From the NCBI GenBank assembly GCA_907164885.2, contig OU015501.1, positions 62,657,193-62,721,192 of the forward strand: a stretch of 64,000 nt of DNA, in the 5' to 3' direction. The notes under the pieces are model-generated. The model saw nothing but the letters and a program-made list of their open reading frames with translations. It was not told the DNA's origin and did no database searches. The translations under genes and the position numbers were made by a program. This DNA is from Dolomedes plantarius (lineage: Eukaryota; Arthropoda; Arachnida; Araneae; Dolomedidae). This document shows, piece after piece, positions 49,654 to 60,680 of the stretch; the first letter of the stretch is position 1, and every line of letters starts with the position of its first letter.

Positions 49654-50480
49654 GCTAATCCACTTGTTAAACTGCTTAGCCGAACTAACATATTTTCCAC
49701 ATCTGATGCATTGAGGGTAAATACTAGAAAAAAAGAAATAAAATTTTTTAACCGTTCTAAAGGATTCTCAAAGGTGTACCAGCAAAAAACTTTTCTCCAA
49801 CATCTGTTAACTTCATAACAAATAAATGCTCCATGGACATTACAGTAATTAAAGGTTAACATTTAAATATGTAGTCTGAGAGAATATATAGACCTGATAG
49901 ATAAATATCATGTCCTGGAGGGAGAAGTTAGAACAAAAAAAAAAAAAAATCGGAAAAAACAAAATACCGATTTATAAGCAATGATATTTATGAAAGATCT
50001 AGTAGGATACTTGGAATTAAGAGGCAGAAAACCTATCTCCTATGAAAGACACCGAGAATTTTTATTCATTTAAGTGCTCGAACAGTGCATAATTTCCAAT
50101 ATTATAATACCAAAATAAAACTAATCTATCTTTCATAACAGCTCAAAAACACAAGTAGTATCAAATTCTAGGAATCTCATTATATATTAATCTTTCGAAG
50201 TAAAATACATTAAGATATAAGATTTTACTTTTGTAGATTTGCTGGCACTTAAAATCCACAGAAATGACTACAGAATAATTTTGAAGGAAAACATGCAAAG
50301 CAAGGTGAATTTCACATGAAGGACATCAATATAAATTTAAGAACATAACAGGAGTAAAATAACAGGATTAATATAATCTTTAATCGATACAATACACTTA
50401 AAATGTTTCAATTGACAGTAAAATAAAATTTACTTTTTTTTCACTCCAGTGATGCGATGTTTATATAAAGAGAGCATTAA
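49654..50480. other. Non-coding, nothing seen
   Basis: A-rich on +, with A homopolymers (for example 49936-49950). No gene. Confidence 0.4.
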
Positions 50481-50483
50481 AAG

Positions 50484-50567
50484 CTTCTACAAGGTCAGGA
50501 ATTGAACTGTAGACCTTCCGATCTGAAGATTGATGCTTTTACCAATAAAGCTACCTAGTCACGAAGT
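50484..50567 (-). repeat. tRNA-like sequence (tRNA pseudogene or SINE head)
   Basis: Read on minus: GACTAGG, then TAGCTTTATTGGTAAAAGC (A box with D-arm pairing GCTTT/AAAGC), an anticodon-arm-like CTTCAGATCGG, then AGTTCAATTCC (B box). The acceptor ends pair only partly and the T stem is short, so it is degenerate. It does not resemble the two SINE copies elsewhere in the window. Confidence 0.5.
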
Positions 50568-53500
50568 CTTATCTTGAAAAACTTTCCTAACATTATTTAC
50601 CGTTACTTCTCATGATGGGAAATAAAAAAATACAGGATACTTTCAATGGATATTCATTTGTTTGTTTTAGGATATCTCAATGATTTATTTTAATAAGAAG
50701 TTATAACTCATTTGCTTTATTATGGTCAGTCACAGTTTGAATGAATTCCTGCCAGAGGCAGTATTCAAATGATCCGACTTCAAATTATGAGATGGATAGT
50801 ATTAAAATTAAGGTATTCTGCACATGCAAAGATGACTTTTACTCTATAGCTTTCTTAACAAGGTACAAAAAAGATACTTAAAAGGAATTTTTTCAATATG
50901 AAAAGAGGGTAGCAATATACAAAAGCCATTTCTCTTTCCTGTTGTTATAAAACTTTATTTAAATCTGTTGGTTGATTGTACTTTAAAGAGAAGAATGGCA
51001 AATCATTCGAAATATGCTAAAATTCAATGCAAAAAAATAGAAAACATGAAAATGCCACAGTATTAGGATTTGACCACTATGAATAATATCTCAAGGGAAA
51101 AAAATTTTATAAAGTTATCTGGTCCACACAGTACAGTTACATTTAATTAAATATATAATACTATTTAGTCAATTTCATTGGTCTAATAGGCAATGACCAA
51201 ATGATGGCAAATTGCTCCTAATTGAGCACTCATCCAAGATGTTCATTATTATAAATTATTTCTATTACATTTTGGTCCTTATCTTATGTTTTCTGCGATT
51301 TAGTTCCCTAACATGCTGAATTCCTCTGATAAGCTAGCACACATTTAATCAATTCAACTGTTAATTGGGGGTAAAGCCAGCCTGTTAGTATAAGTAAGCA
51401 TATACCGGTAGTCACAGAAATAAGATTCAAAGAAAAGCACACAAAAATTTCATAATTCATATTTTTTACCCTTATAGAGCTCCTCAGGAATGCATGACAT
51501 AAAATAATCATTTAAAAAACTTGAGATTGAGATACTTCTCTAAATCACAAAAAGAAAGCTAAACCTCCCATCAAAATTTTGTTTTAAAAATAAATATGGT
51601 GAATGCACGTTTAAGATCAAATAAAAACTTGAATAGGATTTACAACTGATAAAGTATAATGTAAAATTACAAAACGGAATTATGCAATACATTTCTTCCA
51701 TGTCTTATGATGCTCATAATATGCAAGAACAAGCTGAAGTGAATCATAAAAGTGTAATATAGAATTACTGCAAAATAAATTAAAAGTGTAACAAAACTTC
51801 TATAGATTACTTTAACAAAAGAAAATTGAAATAATTATGATCCACGGTTCTACAGGTATTAATTACTGATAGTAAATCCTTTAAGTTAAAATACTGGTAT
51901 ACATGTCATACAATGTTTTGTTTGTCTGTTCTTGTACTCAGTCTATGTAAAAAAATATTCTGATAACAATTCAGGATTAATCTATATGTTAAAAAGAATT
52001 ACAATAGTTTTTCACTGCTGCAAGGCACATGCATGTTAAAAATGAGAAATAAATCAATTCAAAATTAACCAGCATATTTATCGTGGTATTATTCGTGGTT
52101 GGAGAATCAAATACTTCTTATTAGAGATTATATACTATGCACTCAAAACGTTTGGCACAAAAGATAACAAAAAAAACAGTGTACTAAGATATAATTAACA
52201 GACATGGAAGAAACTAGCTATGTATATATAGAAAATGCATGCTTAATAACAAATTTGGCTCAGAAATTTAAGATGAGAATGAATTTTTTGATGACAAGCA
52301 AGAAAACACTAAGCTTGGCACTAAGTCAAACAGAAATATAAATAACCAAATATGCATATGAGAGTGATCTTTTAGGTTAAATAAAAATTTTAAAAAATTA
52401 AGTATGTATATCACAATGAAGTTTATAGATCAGATAATATTAGTTTTTCCCTCAGCACCTCTGAATTTTCGCATTAAATCTATCAATTTAAAAATAGGTT
52501 CAAATATAATGATAGTGAACTTCTTTTAGAATAAACCTTATTTATAAATATGACATTTTTCAACCAACTGTTGAATGAAAAAAATTCTATACAAGATCAC
52601 ATCCATAAATATTAATTTTAATTCTAAAAATTCAATTGTCAAAATATAAAATTCTATTTAATAGAATCAACTCTATGCTCAAAGTTTAAATTTAATGGGA
52701 TGACTTTGTTTTCAAATTTGTATTTAAAAAATAACAGAAGCAGTATCTTTTAATTATAAAAATTTATTACACTGAACATCAAATTTGTTGCAGTAGACAT
52801 TCTCAAATTTTTCTGTACATAACACAGAAACAAACAAAAACACGATATTTTTTAGAAAAATACAAGCTCAAATCTTTTTTCACAAAACCCTTAATATCTG
52901 ACACAGATAGAGGGAATGATGTCCCAATCTATATGAAATAATACTTGTCTTAAAGATAACAAAATTTACTTGAGCAAAGTAATAAAAAGCATGTAAGCAT
53001 TCAACAACGATTATTGACAATGTCTAAATCAAAGAAAAACAAAAACTAATTACTGTCATCAGAAGCAAGCATGAATATTAGTGCAACATAACATACAGTC
53101 AGAATCTTAATTTACAGAACTGGAAATGAAGTTTCCGAAATACTCTGTGCACTTTGTTATCTTTAATTAAATTAAGTCATAAAAAAAAGCTCACACACAC
53201 ACACCTCTCATCAAACTAATTCATACCCATTCAGACGGTCATGCTCAATAAAAAAACTGTTCAGCAATAATAGTAACCACACTCAAAAGCTCAAATTAGC
53301 ACATAGAAGAAAACATTAATATGTAAGATATATAACAATCACACAATACATAGAAAAAGTACCTATATGAGCCATAACCTTATATTCTTGGAAATAAAGC
53401 TTACATACAAAATACATGCACAAATGGATGCAATATAAAAAATATAATTTTACTTTCAAGGAGCATAGTTTCTCATATTCCTGCACTTCAGAATAATAGC

Positions 53501-53611
53501 ATAACAAATAAATCACCTACTTTTTAATGTCAGAGTGTGATCAGTAACTTCTTAAAGTTATCTTGCTCAAAATAGGACTTCTACTAAATTTAGTTTTACA
53601 AAACCAATGAA
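50568..53611 (-). other. Probable 3'UTR/downstream DNA of headcase
   Basis: No coding or transposon sequence. It is T-rich on the minus strand. A minus-strand AATAAA (TTTATT on + at 52763-52768) would give a UTR of about 0.85 kb; longer forms are possible. A short (CA)n tract lies near 53190. Confidence 0.4.
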
Positions 53612-54856
53612 TTAACTAGAATTATTTTTTACATTGTATGTTGTAAGAGGCTTTATAAAATGGAAATCAATTACACTACAATTTGGACAAGGTATATTGC
53701 GACTGTAGTCACTGAAAAACTGCAGTCTACGTTCAGGTAACACTATTACTCTTTGACAGTTATTGCATTTTAAACGTTCTTCACAACATGGTGTGGCTGC
53801 AATTACATCATAAGAATACATTGTGCCTAAGATCAGATCACTACCATCCCATCTGCTTTGGCAAAATTTGCACACAAGAATTGTATTCCAGCCCTCCAAA
53901 CATGACATACAAATCGCATTCAGATAGTGAACTTGGCAATCAACTTTCACAGGTACAGAATTGTTAGAGTACTGACGAGGCGAAATGAAAAAAGTTCCAT
54001 CAATAAGAGGATAACGATCAAATATAATCATTTGGCAATAGCAGAAGATACAATTAATTCCAACAGTTTTATTAGCACTAAGAGTAGATAAAATGAAACA
54101 TCTTATTTCATCATTTCCTTGATTACCCTCATCTTCGGTTTTAATATGATAAGAATTAATTTTATTCCGGGGCAGTGTGTTAAAGGAAGAATAATCTTGA
54201 CGACGACTGAATATACTACCACTAGTATGACGTTCTCTGCGATCTTGAACAAAATTCTTATTTCCCCATGACGGTGAGAGGGGGCAGTCAGAGGATGCGG
54301 AATTGGGTGGACTTCCTGAGGTTGAACTCATGCTGGACATACTTGAACTTCGAATGCGACCTACTGGTACCTGCTGGCCCATTGATATACTTGGCTTAGA
54401 GACGGTAGCATTACCAGTAATTGACAAACTGGGTTTGTCATTCTTTTTCTTGCGGTGTTTCTTTTTCTTGGTTTGATCTTCTACCGGTGCAACTGGAGGC
54501 GACCAATCTAAATCTTTGCGCAAATGTCCTTTTCCACATTTACATCCGCAAGCTTTGTAAGCTAAATCATAGCCCTTTTTGGTCCATAAATTTTGTAATC
54601 GCTGCTTTTCACTCCAGCTGCGAGCGCGACCAGTGGATCGGAGAAATGTCAACACAGTGTACTCCCACTGATCAAAACAAACTTTATGCATATATTCGCC
54701 TTCCAAGCAACTCTCGTTATTGCAAATTACCTTAACAGTATCAGATAAATTTTCCAAACTGATGGGATCACCAACATGACATATAGTAGGAACACAACAT
54801 ATGGTCATAGTAGCAGGATCAAAGTTCTCATATATGGCTTGACACTGCTGCATCAT
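53612..54856 (-). CDS. hdc: Headcase protein (HECA/hdc homolog)
   Basis: One uninterrupted 414-residue frame. Residues about 20-120 form the conserved N-terminal Cys-rich Headcase domain (Cys 20, 21, 26, 45, 50, 60, 103, 105, 107; GRARSWSEKQRLQNLWTKKG and CGCKCGKGHLRKDLDW). A Lys-rich basic stretch (129-141) and a Ser-rich linker (167-200) follow. Residues about 230-405 form the C-terminal Cys-rich region with CxxC pairs (316/319, 329/332, 364/367, 390/393), SRWDGSDLILGTMYSYD and a final FHFIKPL. This matches HECA throughout. Drosophila headcase acts in imaginal cell fate, tracheal branching and growth control; human HECA is 543 residues, the difference lying mainly in the N-terminus and linker. 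An in-frame TGA lies 24 bases upstream of the ATG, so this start is likely unless an intron splices in. The two ATGs are adjacent. No introns interrupt the coding region. Confidence 0.95.
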   Translation of the reverse strand: MMQQCQAIYENFDPATMTICCVPTICHVGDPISLENLSDTVKVICNNESCLEGEYMHKVCFDQWEYTVLTFLRSTGRARSWSEKQRLQNLWTKKGYDLAYKACGCKCGKGHLRKDLDWSPPVAPVEDQTKKKKHRKKKNDKPSLSITGNATVSKPSISMGQQVPVGRIRSSSMSSMSSTSGSPPNSASSDCPLSPSWGNKNFVQDRRERHTSGSIFSRRQDYSSFNTLPRNKINSYHIKTEDEGNQGNDEIRCFILSTLSANKTVGINCIFCYCQMIIFDRYPLIDGTFFISPRQYSNNSVPVKVDCQVHYLNAICMSCLEGWNTILVCKFCQSRWDGSDLILGTMYSYDVIAATPCCEERLKCNNCQRVIVLPERRLQFFSDYSRNIPCPNCSVIDFHFIKPLTTYNVKNNSS

Positions 54857-55620
54857 GAAAAAGATTACTCCCCTTGTTCAAAACACTATTAGAAAATTCA
54901 AAATGCACTATGAAAAGCAAGAATCAAAAACACCGAAATACACAGTTCGGCGTAGAAGCGTTTCTACGCGCGTTGACAGAACATGACAGCATCAAAACAT
55001 TCAGTTTCGAAACAAAACTGCTTTGCTAATCTGACGATGGTTCGGATTGCGGTGTTGGTTCGCGGTCTTAGGCGGAGCAGCATCCTACTACAGTGAGTAG
55101 CGGCAAAAACAAGCCCTAGGATTGGACAAGAGGCATTAATGGGTGGATCACAGCATCGGATGATGCGCACGCTTCCTCACGTAAAGCTCCACAGCGTCCA
55201 TTATTGAAATTTGTAAACATTACTTATAGAGCTGCTAATATAAAGTCAGTTAGAATACAACTAGAGTAAGAAATATCCGATATATATTTTATACGATAAT
55301 CATTTTATTCGGTATCCGAGATATGAAATTGAAACATACTTTGACGTATCAATTGACCACCTGCGCATATGTGCCTGGGTAGGAAATGAAGTCGACACGT
55401 GCGTACCCTGTTCTGACCTTGAGCGAGTGCTGAATCAGTAAACACACACACACACTCACTCGAGTTGGCTGCTTCCCAGTGTATTCGGGTAACGCGCCCG
55501 GGGACCAGCGGCAGATTGAGTGAAGATTTTAAAGTGGAGTCGTAATACAAAAGGTGTATCCCAAAACCATATATTATCTAATGATTAAAATATTATCAAA
55601 GAAGTGACAAATGGGGGATT
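54857..55620 (-). promoter_or_regulatory. Probable headcase 5'UTR and promoter-proximal DNA
   Basis: This region upstream of the ATG is GC- and CpG-richer than its surroundings (for example 54950-55200 and 55340-55530) and repeat-free, with a short (CA)n at 55441-55454. No TATA box or exact start site could be fixed. An upstream non-coding exon is possible. Confidence 0.35.
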
Positions 55621-57243
55621 TTTTTTTTCATCCGTAAAGGAATTTTGATTTTAAGCGTGATTAATGCATAAATTTTAACTAAAAGAGTAGTGTTTGTTCT
55701 ACGTTAAGGTTTTTTTTCTTCTTGGTTTTAAACATAAATTTTAAAACCGTTATCTGATGAATTCCGTTTTTTTTTTTTTAATCCGTCATTTAGAAATATA
55801 TTTTCAGTTTCTTATCACTTTATTCGTTTAAGACTTGTGAGAGAATTAATTCTGTTTCCGCATTTAATTTCACTTGGAATTTAAAATTTTTTTTCCAAGT
55901 TTAAAATAATTTATCGTCATCATTTTTTTATATGTAAGTGATAACAAATTACCCTTTCATGGAGCTCTAAGAATATAATACTATGAGCAATTTATAGTTA
56001 TGGAAAATTGATGTTTCGTGTTTTTTAGAGCAGCTGAATGTACTATTGAAAAAATATAAATGTTACTGATTTGTATCTGCAGTATTAAGCTTTACATTTT
56101 TTATACTCAAGAAAATTACTTAAGACTTTACAAAAGATGATCTGGATATCTGTCTGGGGGTAGCTGTTGTATTGCTAACGATATTTCTATGACCTTCAAC
56201 TTCTTTACACAGAAACATGTCTAAGAGAATCTTCTACTAAGAATTTTCGCTGTGAATCGTTAGATTTTAGAACGTTATGAGCCACGAAAAATCTAGCTCG
56301 GGTGCACAATTGCACCTGTGGGGCTGGAACTTTTGACCTGAGTATTGGATTTATGCAATTAATTTATACCTAGAGGATGCTCACTTAAGTTCCGACATTA
56401 AAATTGCAAACTATAGAAGTTTAGAAAATGTTATGAGAAGAAAAAAATAAAACTTAAATATTATGTTAAAAAAGTGTAAATGGTTTTGTTACCAGAGAAC
56501 AGGAATAACGTGATTTAACATTAATATATCATTTATTTACAAGCAATGAAAGAAATCACGGTTTTTATTCTGGATATCTATGAGATAATTATTATTAGTA
56601 GTTAACATATTAGATTTAGCGTAAGTAATGTTTACAAATGCCTCCTTATAATGTTTACGAATTTCAGGATACTTTTTAAATGCAGCTGTATTGCCTTTGC
56701 TATTGCTTCGGTCTCTATATAGTTTTACAAGGTCAGTACAACAGCGGGATAGTTGCTGATAATTATTTTGTAAGTTTTACTGACTTTGACGATAAAAAAA
56801 CTTCGAACTTCGTCTTTTATATCTAAACATTAGATTAGGTATAACATTTAAAACTTCAAAAGCTAGTTAAACTCTCTCGCTCTCTGTAAGTTAGAAAGTA
56901 GCGTTTTTGTTTTTAGTTTCTAACACTGGTTAAAGCACGCTACTTCGGCTTTCAAAACTTAAAGGGATAAAAAACCAAAATTTCAAATGAAAAAAAAAGA
57001 AAAAACTATATTTTTCAATGTAGCCATGTGCGGAGACACAACCCACTCGACATCGGAAGAGAATTAACCACTTCCTCAATTTAAGATGGGAGAGGGGAAG
57101 CAAAATGTTGAAGAAAAAAAATCAATCGTTGTTAACAAGTTCGGAAATAAACTTTTTGGAGCTATGAACTTTTTTCTTTTTTTTTTAAATATCGCAGTTC
57201 CAAAATAGAATTCAACTTCCACATTTCTAATTCGCTATAGTCC
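55621..57243. other. Upstream of headcase, no gene seen
   Basis: T-rich homopolymer stretches and no recognisable exon or repeat. This may be an intron or upstream DNA of headcase. Confidence 0.4.
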
Positions 57244-57777
57244 ATAGTTTCTTAACCTGGGGTGACCCTTCAGAATCAAATTCACGAGGGTACGACGACT
57301 TGGCAGATAATTCTAGTCCAGAAACTCGCTCATGCGGCAAAACACACATTTCAAAACTTTTAATTTGTAACTAAAATGGATGCTTGCTTTCAGTTTGAAA
57401 AAAAAAAAATTAAATTAAATAACACGTAATATGGTATTTTGAATTTGAATTCAATCAGATTTACGACTGTGCAGTAGTCACTCGGTAGAGTGTTTCGTAA
57501 AATGTCACCGTGACAGTTATTTCGATTCAGTTCTGTGTTAACTTTTTCCGTAAATAAATGATTAAGAGATTGATGAGAGATATTTTCCCGTATATTGTGC
57601 TTACTGCAATTCCGTGTTGATGCATAGAAGTTAAAGGCGAGTCGTTCGCGGGTTAAATTTTACAGAACGAATTCATCTAAATGTCGAATCTACACGTTCT
57701 GCGATTATCAGAAGCAGGAGGAGCTTTCATCAGATTATCAAAGGGGTCCACGACACTAAAAAGTTCGGAAACCACTG
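57244..57777. mobile_element. Possible hAT-like element
   Basis: The left end CATAGTTTCTTAACCTGGGG and the inverted right end CAGTGGTTTCCGAAC resemble each other and typical hAT ends (CAGTGGTTCTTAACC style). No convincing 8-bp duplication was found and no transposase frame is present. Confidence 0.45.
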
Positions 57778-58079
57778 ATGGTATGCCATTCCTAGCCAAG
57801 CGGAGATGAGTTTTGTAAAATATTGTGGAATGCTACAGAATTTTAAAACTGAATACTTTCGATTCATACAAGTACAGTAGAAACTTGATTATCCGGATTA
57901 ATCGGGGATTCAAATTGTCCGGATAACGAAAAAACAAAGTGGATAATCGAATTTAGACAAATACCATCTCTTTATTATTTATGTGTATTTTTTAGTTTAG
58001 TTTTATTATTATTATTAATTTATTACAATAATTTCTTGCACATGACAACAGGTGTATAAATAATTTTTTTTTTTTTTTT

Positions 58080-58218
58080 TTAAGTATGTTAAAGTAATTC
58101 CTTTTAACGTCGTTCTTCTCGTAGCTGGTAAATCACAAATACCTTTCAGACATAAAAGTTTTTTTGAGTCGCACTCTTCTTGTTTTTCAAACCACTCCAG
58201 AGCAGTCTCTAAATACAC
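58080..58218 (-). pseudogene. Remnant of a Tigger-type transposase C-terminus
   Basis: The minus-strand frame reads LETALEWFEKQEECDSKKLL, then a short tail with Arg-Arg-Thr-Thr. This resembles the C-terminal acidic tail of Tigger/CENP-B-like transposases (ALE..L.Y.EQQ pattern). The catalytic region is absent. The Tc1 insertion at 58216 cuts it. Identification rests on a short weak pattern plus the surrounding pogo-type inverted repeats. Confidence 0.5.
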
Positions 58219-58484
58219 TGGTGAAATAAATTAAGAGAATTTGCATATTTTATCGAATTTCATGAAAAGAACTGAACTGAATGTAAAACCACTGCTTCTA
58301 GACAAAAATGCAAATCTTGTACGTCAAATACGTAAGCGTACACGTGTGTGTAGGTGGAGCCAGTAGAGAAACAGGCTTTATAAGCGCGCGTGAGTTGAGA
58401 CGCATTTCGTTCGCTAGCACACCTCGGCGAATTTCTTGGTGTTATTTTGCAGCAATCGGTTAATTTCAAATTGTAACAGTAAAA

Positions 58485-59515
58485 ATGAGTAACCACCAAC
58501 GTTTAGATGATGGAATGAGGTGGCGAATTGTGGGGAGGCTAGAAGCAGGCCAATCTCAAGTCCAAATTTGTAGAGAGTTCAATTTAACGCCCAGCGTCGT
58601 GTGTAACTTATGGAAACAGTTCCAGGATACCGGATCCATCGAGAGAAAGCCTGGGCAAGGTCGTCCAAGACCCACGACGGCCAGAGAAGATCGCCATTTG
58701 TCGATTATAGCGAGGCGTAACAGGAGTGCTACAGCTTCTCAGCTTTCTCGTGACTTGTATGCAGCCACAGGAACCCGTGTATCAAGGGTGACTGTTTCCA
58801 AAAGACTTCATGAGAGAGGGTTGTTTGCAAGAAGACCTGCTGTTTGCGTCCCGCTCACTTCTACGAACAGGAGAATCCGTTTATCATGGTGCAGAGAGCA
58901 TAGAGATTAGAGTATGGATCAATGGGCGACCGTTCTCTTCACTGACGAGTCCCGGTTCAGCCTAAACACCGATTCTCACCGTACGTTCATATGGAGAGAA
59001 CCAGGGACCCGCTACCTACCCTCCAATGTCCGTGAAATCGACCATTATGGCGGAGGAGGTTTAATGGTCTGGGCAGGCATCATGTTGGATGGCCGCACAC
59101 CACTCCATGTCTTTGAAAGAGGCACTGTGACTGGTGTGAGGTATAGGGATGAGGTCTTGGAGCCTATATTCGCCTTTTCAAGGGTGCAGTTGGCCCTGAG
59201 TTCATTTTAATGGACGATAACTCGAGGCCACATAGAGCTCTTCTGGTCTTTGAATTTCTAGAGAGTGAGGATATTCGCCGGATGGATTGGCCAGCCAGAT
59301 CTCCAGACCTTAACCCTATAGAGTATGTATGGGACGCTCTGGGGAGGGCAATTGCAACTCGCAACCCCCCTCCGAGAACCATCCAGGGAATGAAAACAGC
59401 GTTGCTGAACGAGTGGGACCAATTGCCACAGGAAATGATAAACTGCCTTATTTCAAGTATGAAATCACGCTGCGAGACCTGTATATCTGTAAGAGGGGAC
59501 CATACCCCCAATTAA
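58485..59515 (+). pseudogene. Tc1-like DD34E transposase, one nonsense and one frameshift
   Basis: The ATG at 58485 (MSNHQRLDDGMRWRIVGRLE) opens two helix-turn-helix domains (about residues 1-110) joined by the GRPR-type hook (GQGRPRPTTAR). The first Asp is in VLFTDESRFSL, the second in DDNSRPHRALL, and Glu is in RSPDLNPIEYVWD, with 34 residues between the last two (DD34E). A TAG at 58908-58910 sits where relatives have Trp before SMDQWATVLF; the same frame then continues to about 59170, where one or two lost bases shift it. The rest is open to the stop at 59513-59515. Two lesions in ~340 codons mark a young but inactive copy. The family is shared with the truncated copy at 36944-37705. Confidence 0.93.
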
Positions 59516-59687
59516 CCCATCTATTAACCCATTTTTTTTGTTTATTCTGTAACCGCTGTTTCATACCTTCCGACTCCAACGGGTGTTACGCACGATCATG
59601 CGCGTGTATTACAATTATTGAATGGTTATCTGTTTTGTATTGTATCAATGTATGTACATAACAAATTTCATTAAAATCGGTACAGTA

Positions 59688-60479
59688 TAGAGATGCGACA
59701 TCGATGTCGATGTTTTCAAAACATCAATGTTTTGATAAAAACATCGATGTTTTAAACATCGATTTATTGAAGCCGATTAATTTTTTTAACATCGATGTTT
59801 TGTGCTCGATGTTTTACGTTGTCTCGATGTTATTTTTAAATGAAAATGTACCATAATAGAAAAAAATTAACCACGTAGCATAATTTTCCCACTCAGTAAA
59901 TGTAAGTCTGAATTCTGAAAAGGGCGAATACAAAAGGGGGAACGATTAGAGACAAATGGCAATGAACAACCAATGAATAATAATTATATGGCCCAATAGC
60001 CCCAATAATTGTTATTGACAGCAAAGAAAAAATAAGCTTGTTCAGTTTTCCCCCATACGTTGGTTTTGCATCAGTACTTCAAATTGGTGTAAATATGTGT
60101 AATTTTCTTTTGTATTATTTAATTTGAAAATGAAAGATTTGTTAATAAATTGCAATAATTTCTTCCTCAATTTTCTGGTAAAAGTAATAAAATGTGTAAT
60201 GGAAATTCTGCGATATGCGCTGACTCTAGCAACCAAGTTTTTGTCGTTTGTGTCAGCCCAACCTGAGAGTAAATTTACCCCCCCCCCCCCCTCCATGACT
60301 AACCGAAGTAACATTAATCTTAGAGGTTACTAAACCAGTTTTAAAAAATTAAAGTTCATAAACATCGATGTTTAAAAACATCGATGGTTTTGGGGCGATG
60401 TTTTATTAGCATCGATGATTTAATATTGAATATCGATGTTTCGAAACATCGATGTTTTGTTGTCGATGTCGCATCCTTA
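59688..60479. mobile_element. hAT-type MITE (innermost of the triple nest)
   Basis: A 792-bp element with ends TAGAGATGCGACATCGATG and, inverted, TAAGGATGCGACATCGA, and a perfect 8-bp duplication GTACAGTA at 59680-59687 and 60480-60487. Both subterminal regions are packed with palindromic AACATCGATGTT units (at least ten). A C14 run lies near 60278-60291. No transposase. Confidence 0.93.
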
Positions 60480-60680
60480 GTACAGTAGTTCTAGAGATAA
60501 TCGACCAAGTCTGCAAATTCTCTTAATTTCTTACACCAGTGTACTGAAAGACATTTAACGGGCTCCCGACAAAAATAAAATTATCATATCTACCAAATTT
60601 TCCTTTCTGCTGCGAGATCCGGATGAATGAAAATTCGTATATTAGAGATCCGGATAATGGAGTTCCTACTGTAAACGCAT

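Larger units (their letters stand above)
58216..60541 (+). mobile_element. Tc1-like element (middle of the triple nest)
   Basis: Inverted repeats begin CACTGGTG and share AAATTAAGAGAATTTGCA within about 30 bp. It is flanked by TA at 58214-58215 and 60542-60543. It carries a nearly complete transposase and, downstream of it, a hAT MITE. Without that MITE it is about 1.53 kb, the usual Tc1 size. Confidence 0.93.
57875..60671 (-). mobile_element. Pogo/Tigger-like element (outer shell of a triple nest)
   Basis: Ends CAGTAGAAACTTGATTATCC and, inverted, CAGTAGGAACTCCATTATCC, both continuing GGAT, flanked by TA (57873-57874, 60672-60673). Without its insert it is about 470 bp. A remnant of transposase C-terminus is visible on minus (58080-58218). 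Confidence 0.88.

Noticed and set aside
55305..55550. 81-codon open frame upstream of headcase as an extra N-terminal exon
   Set aside because: Not in frame with a supported splice donor, and the sequence does not resemble the N-terminus of HECA.
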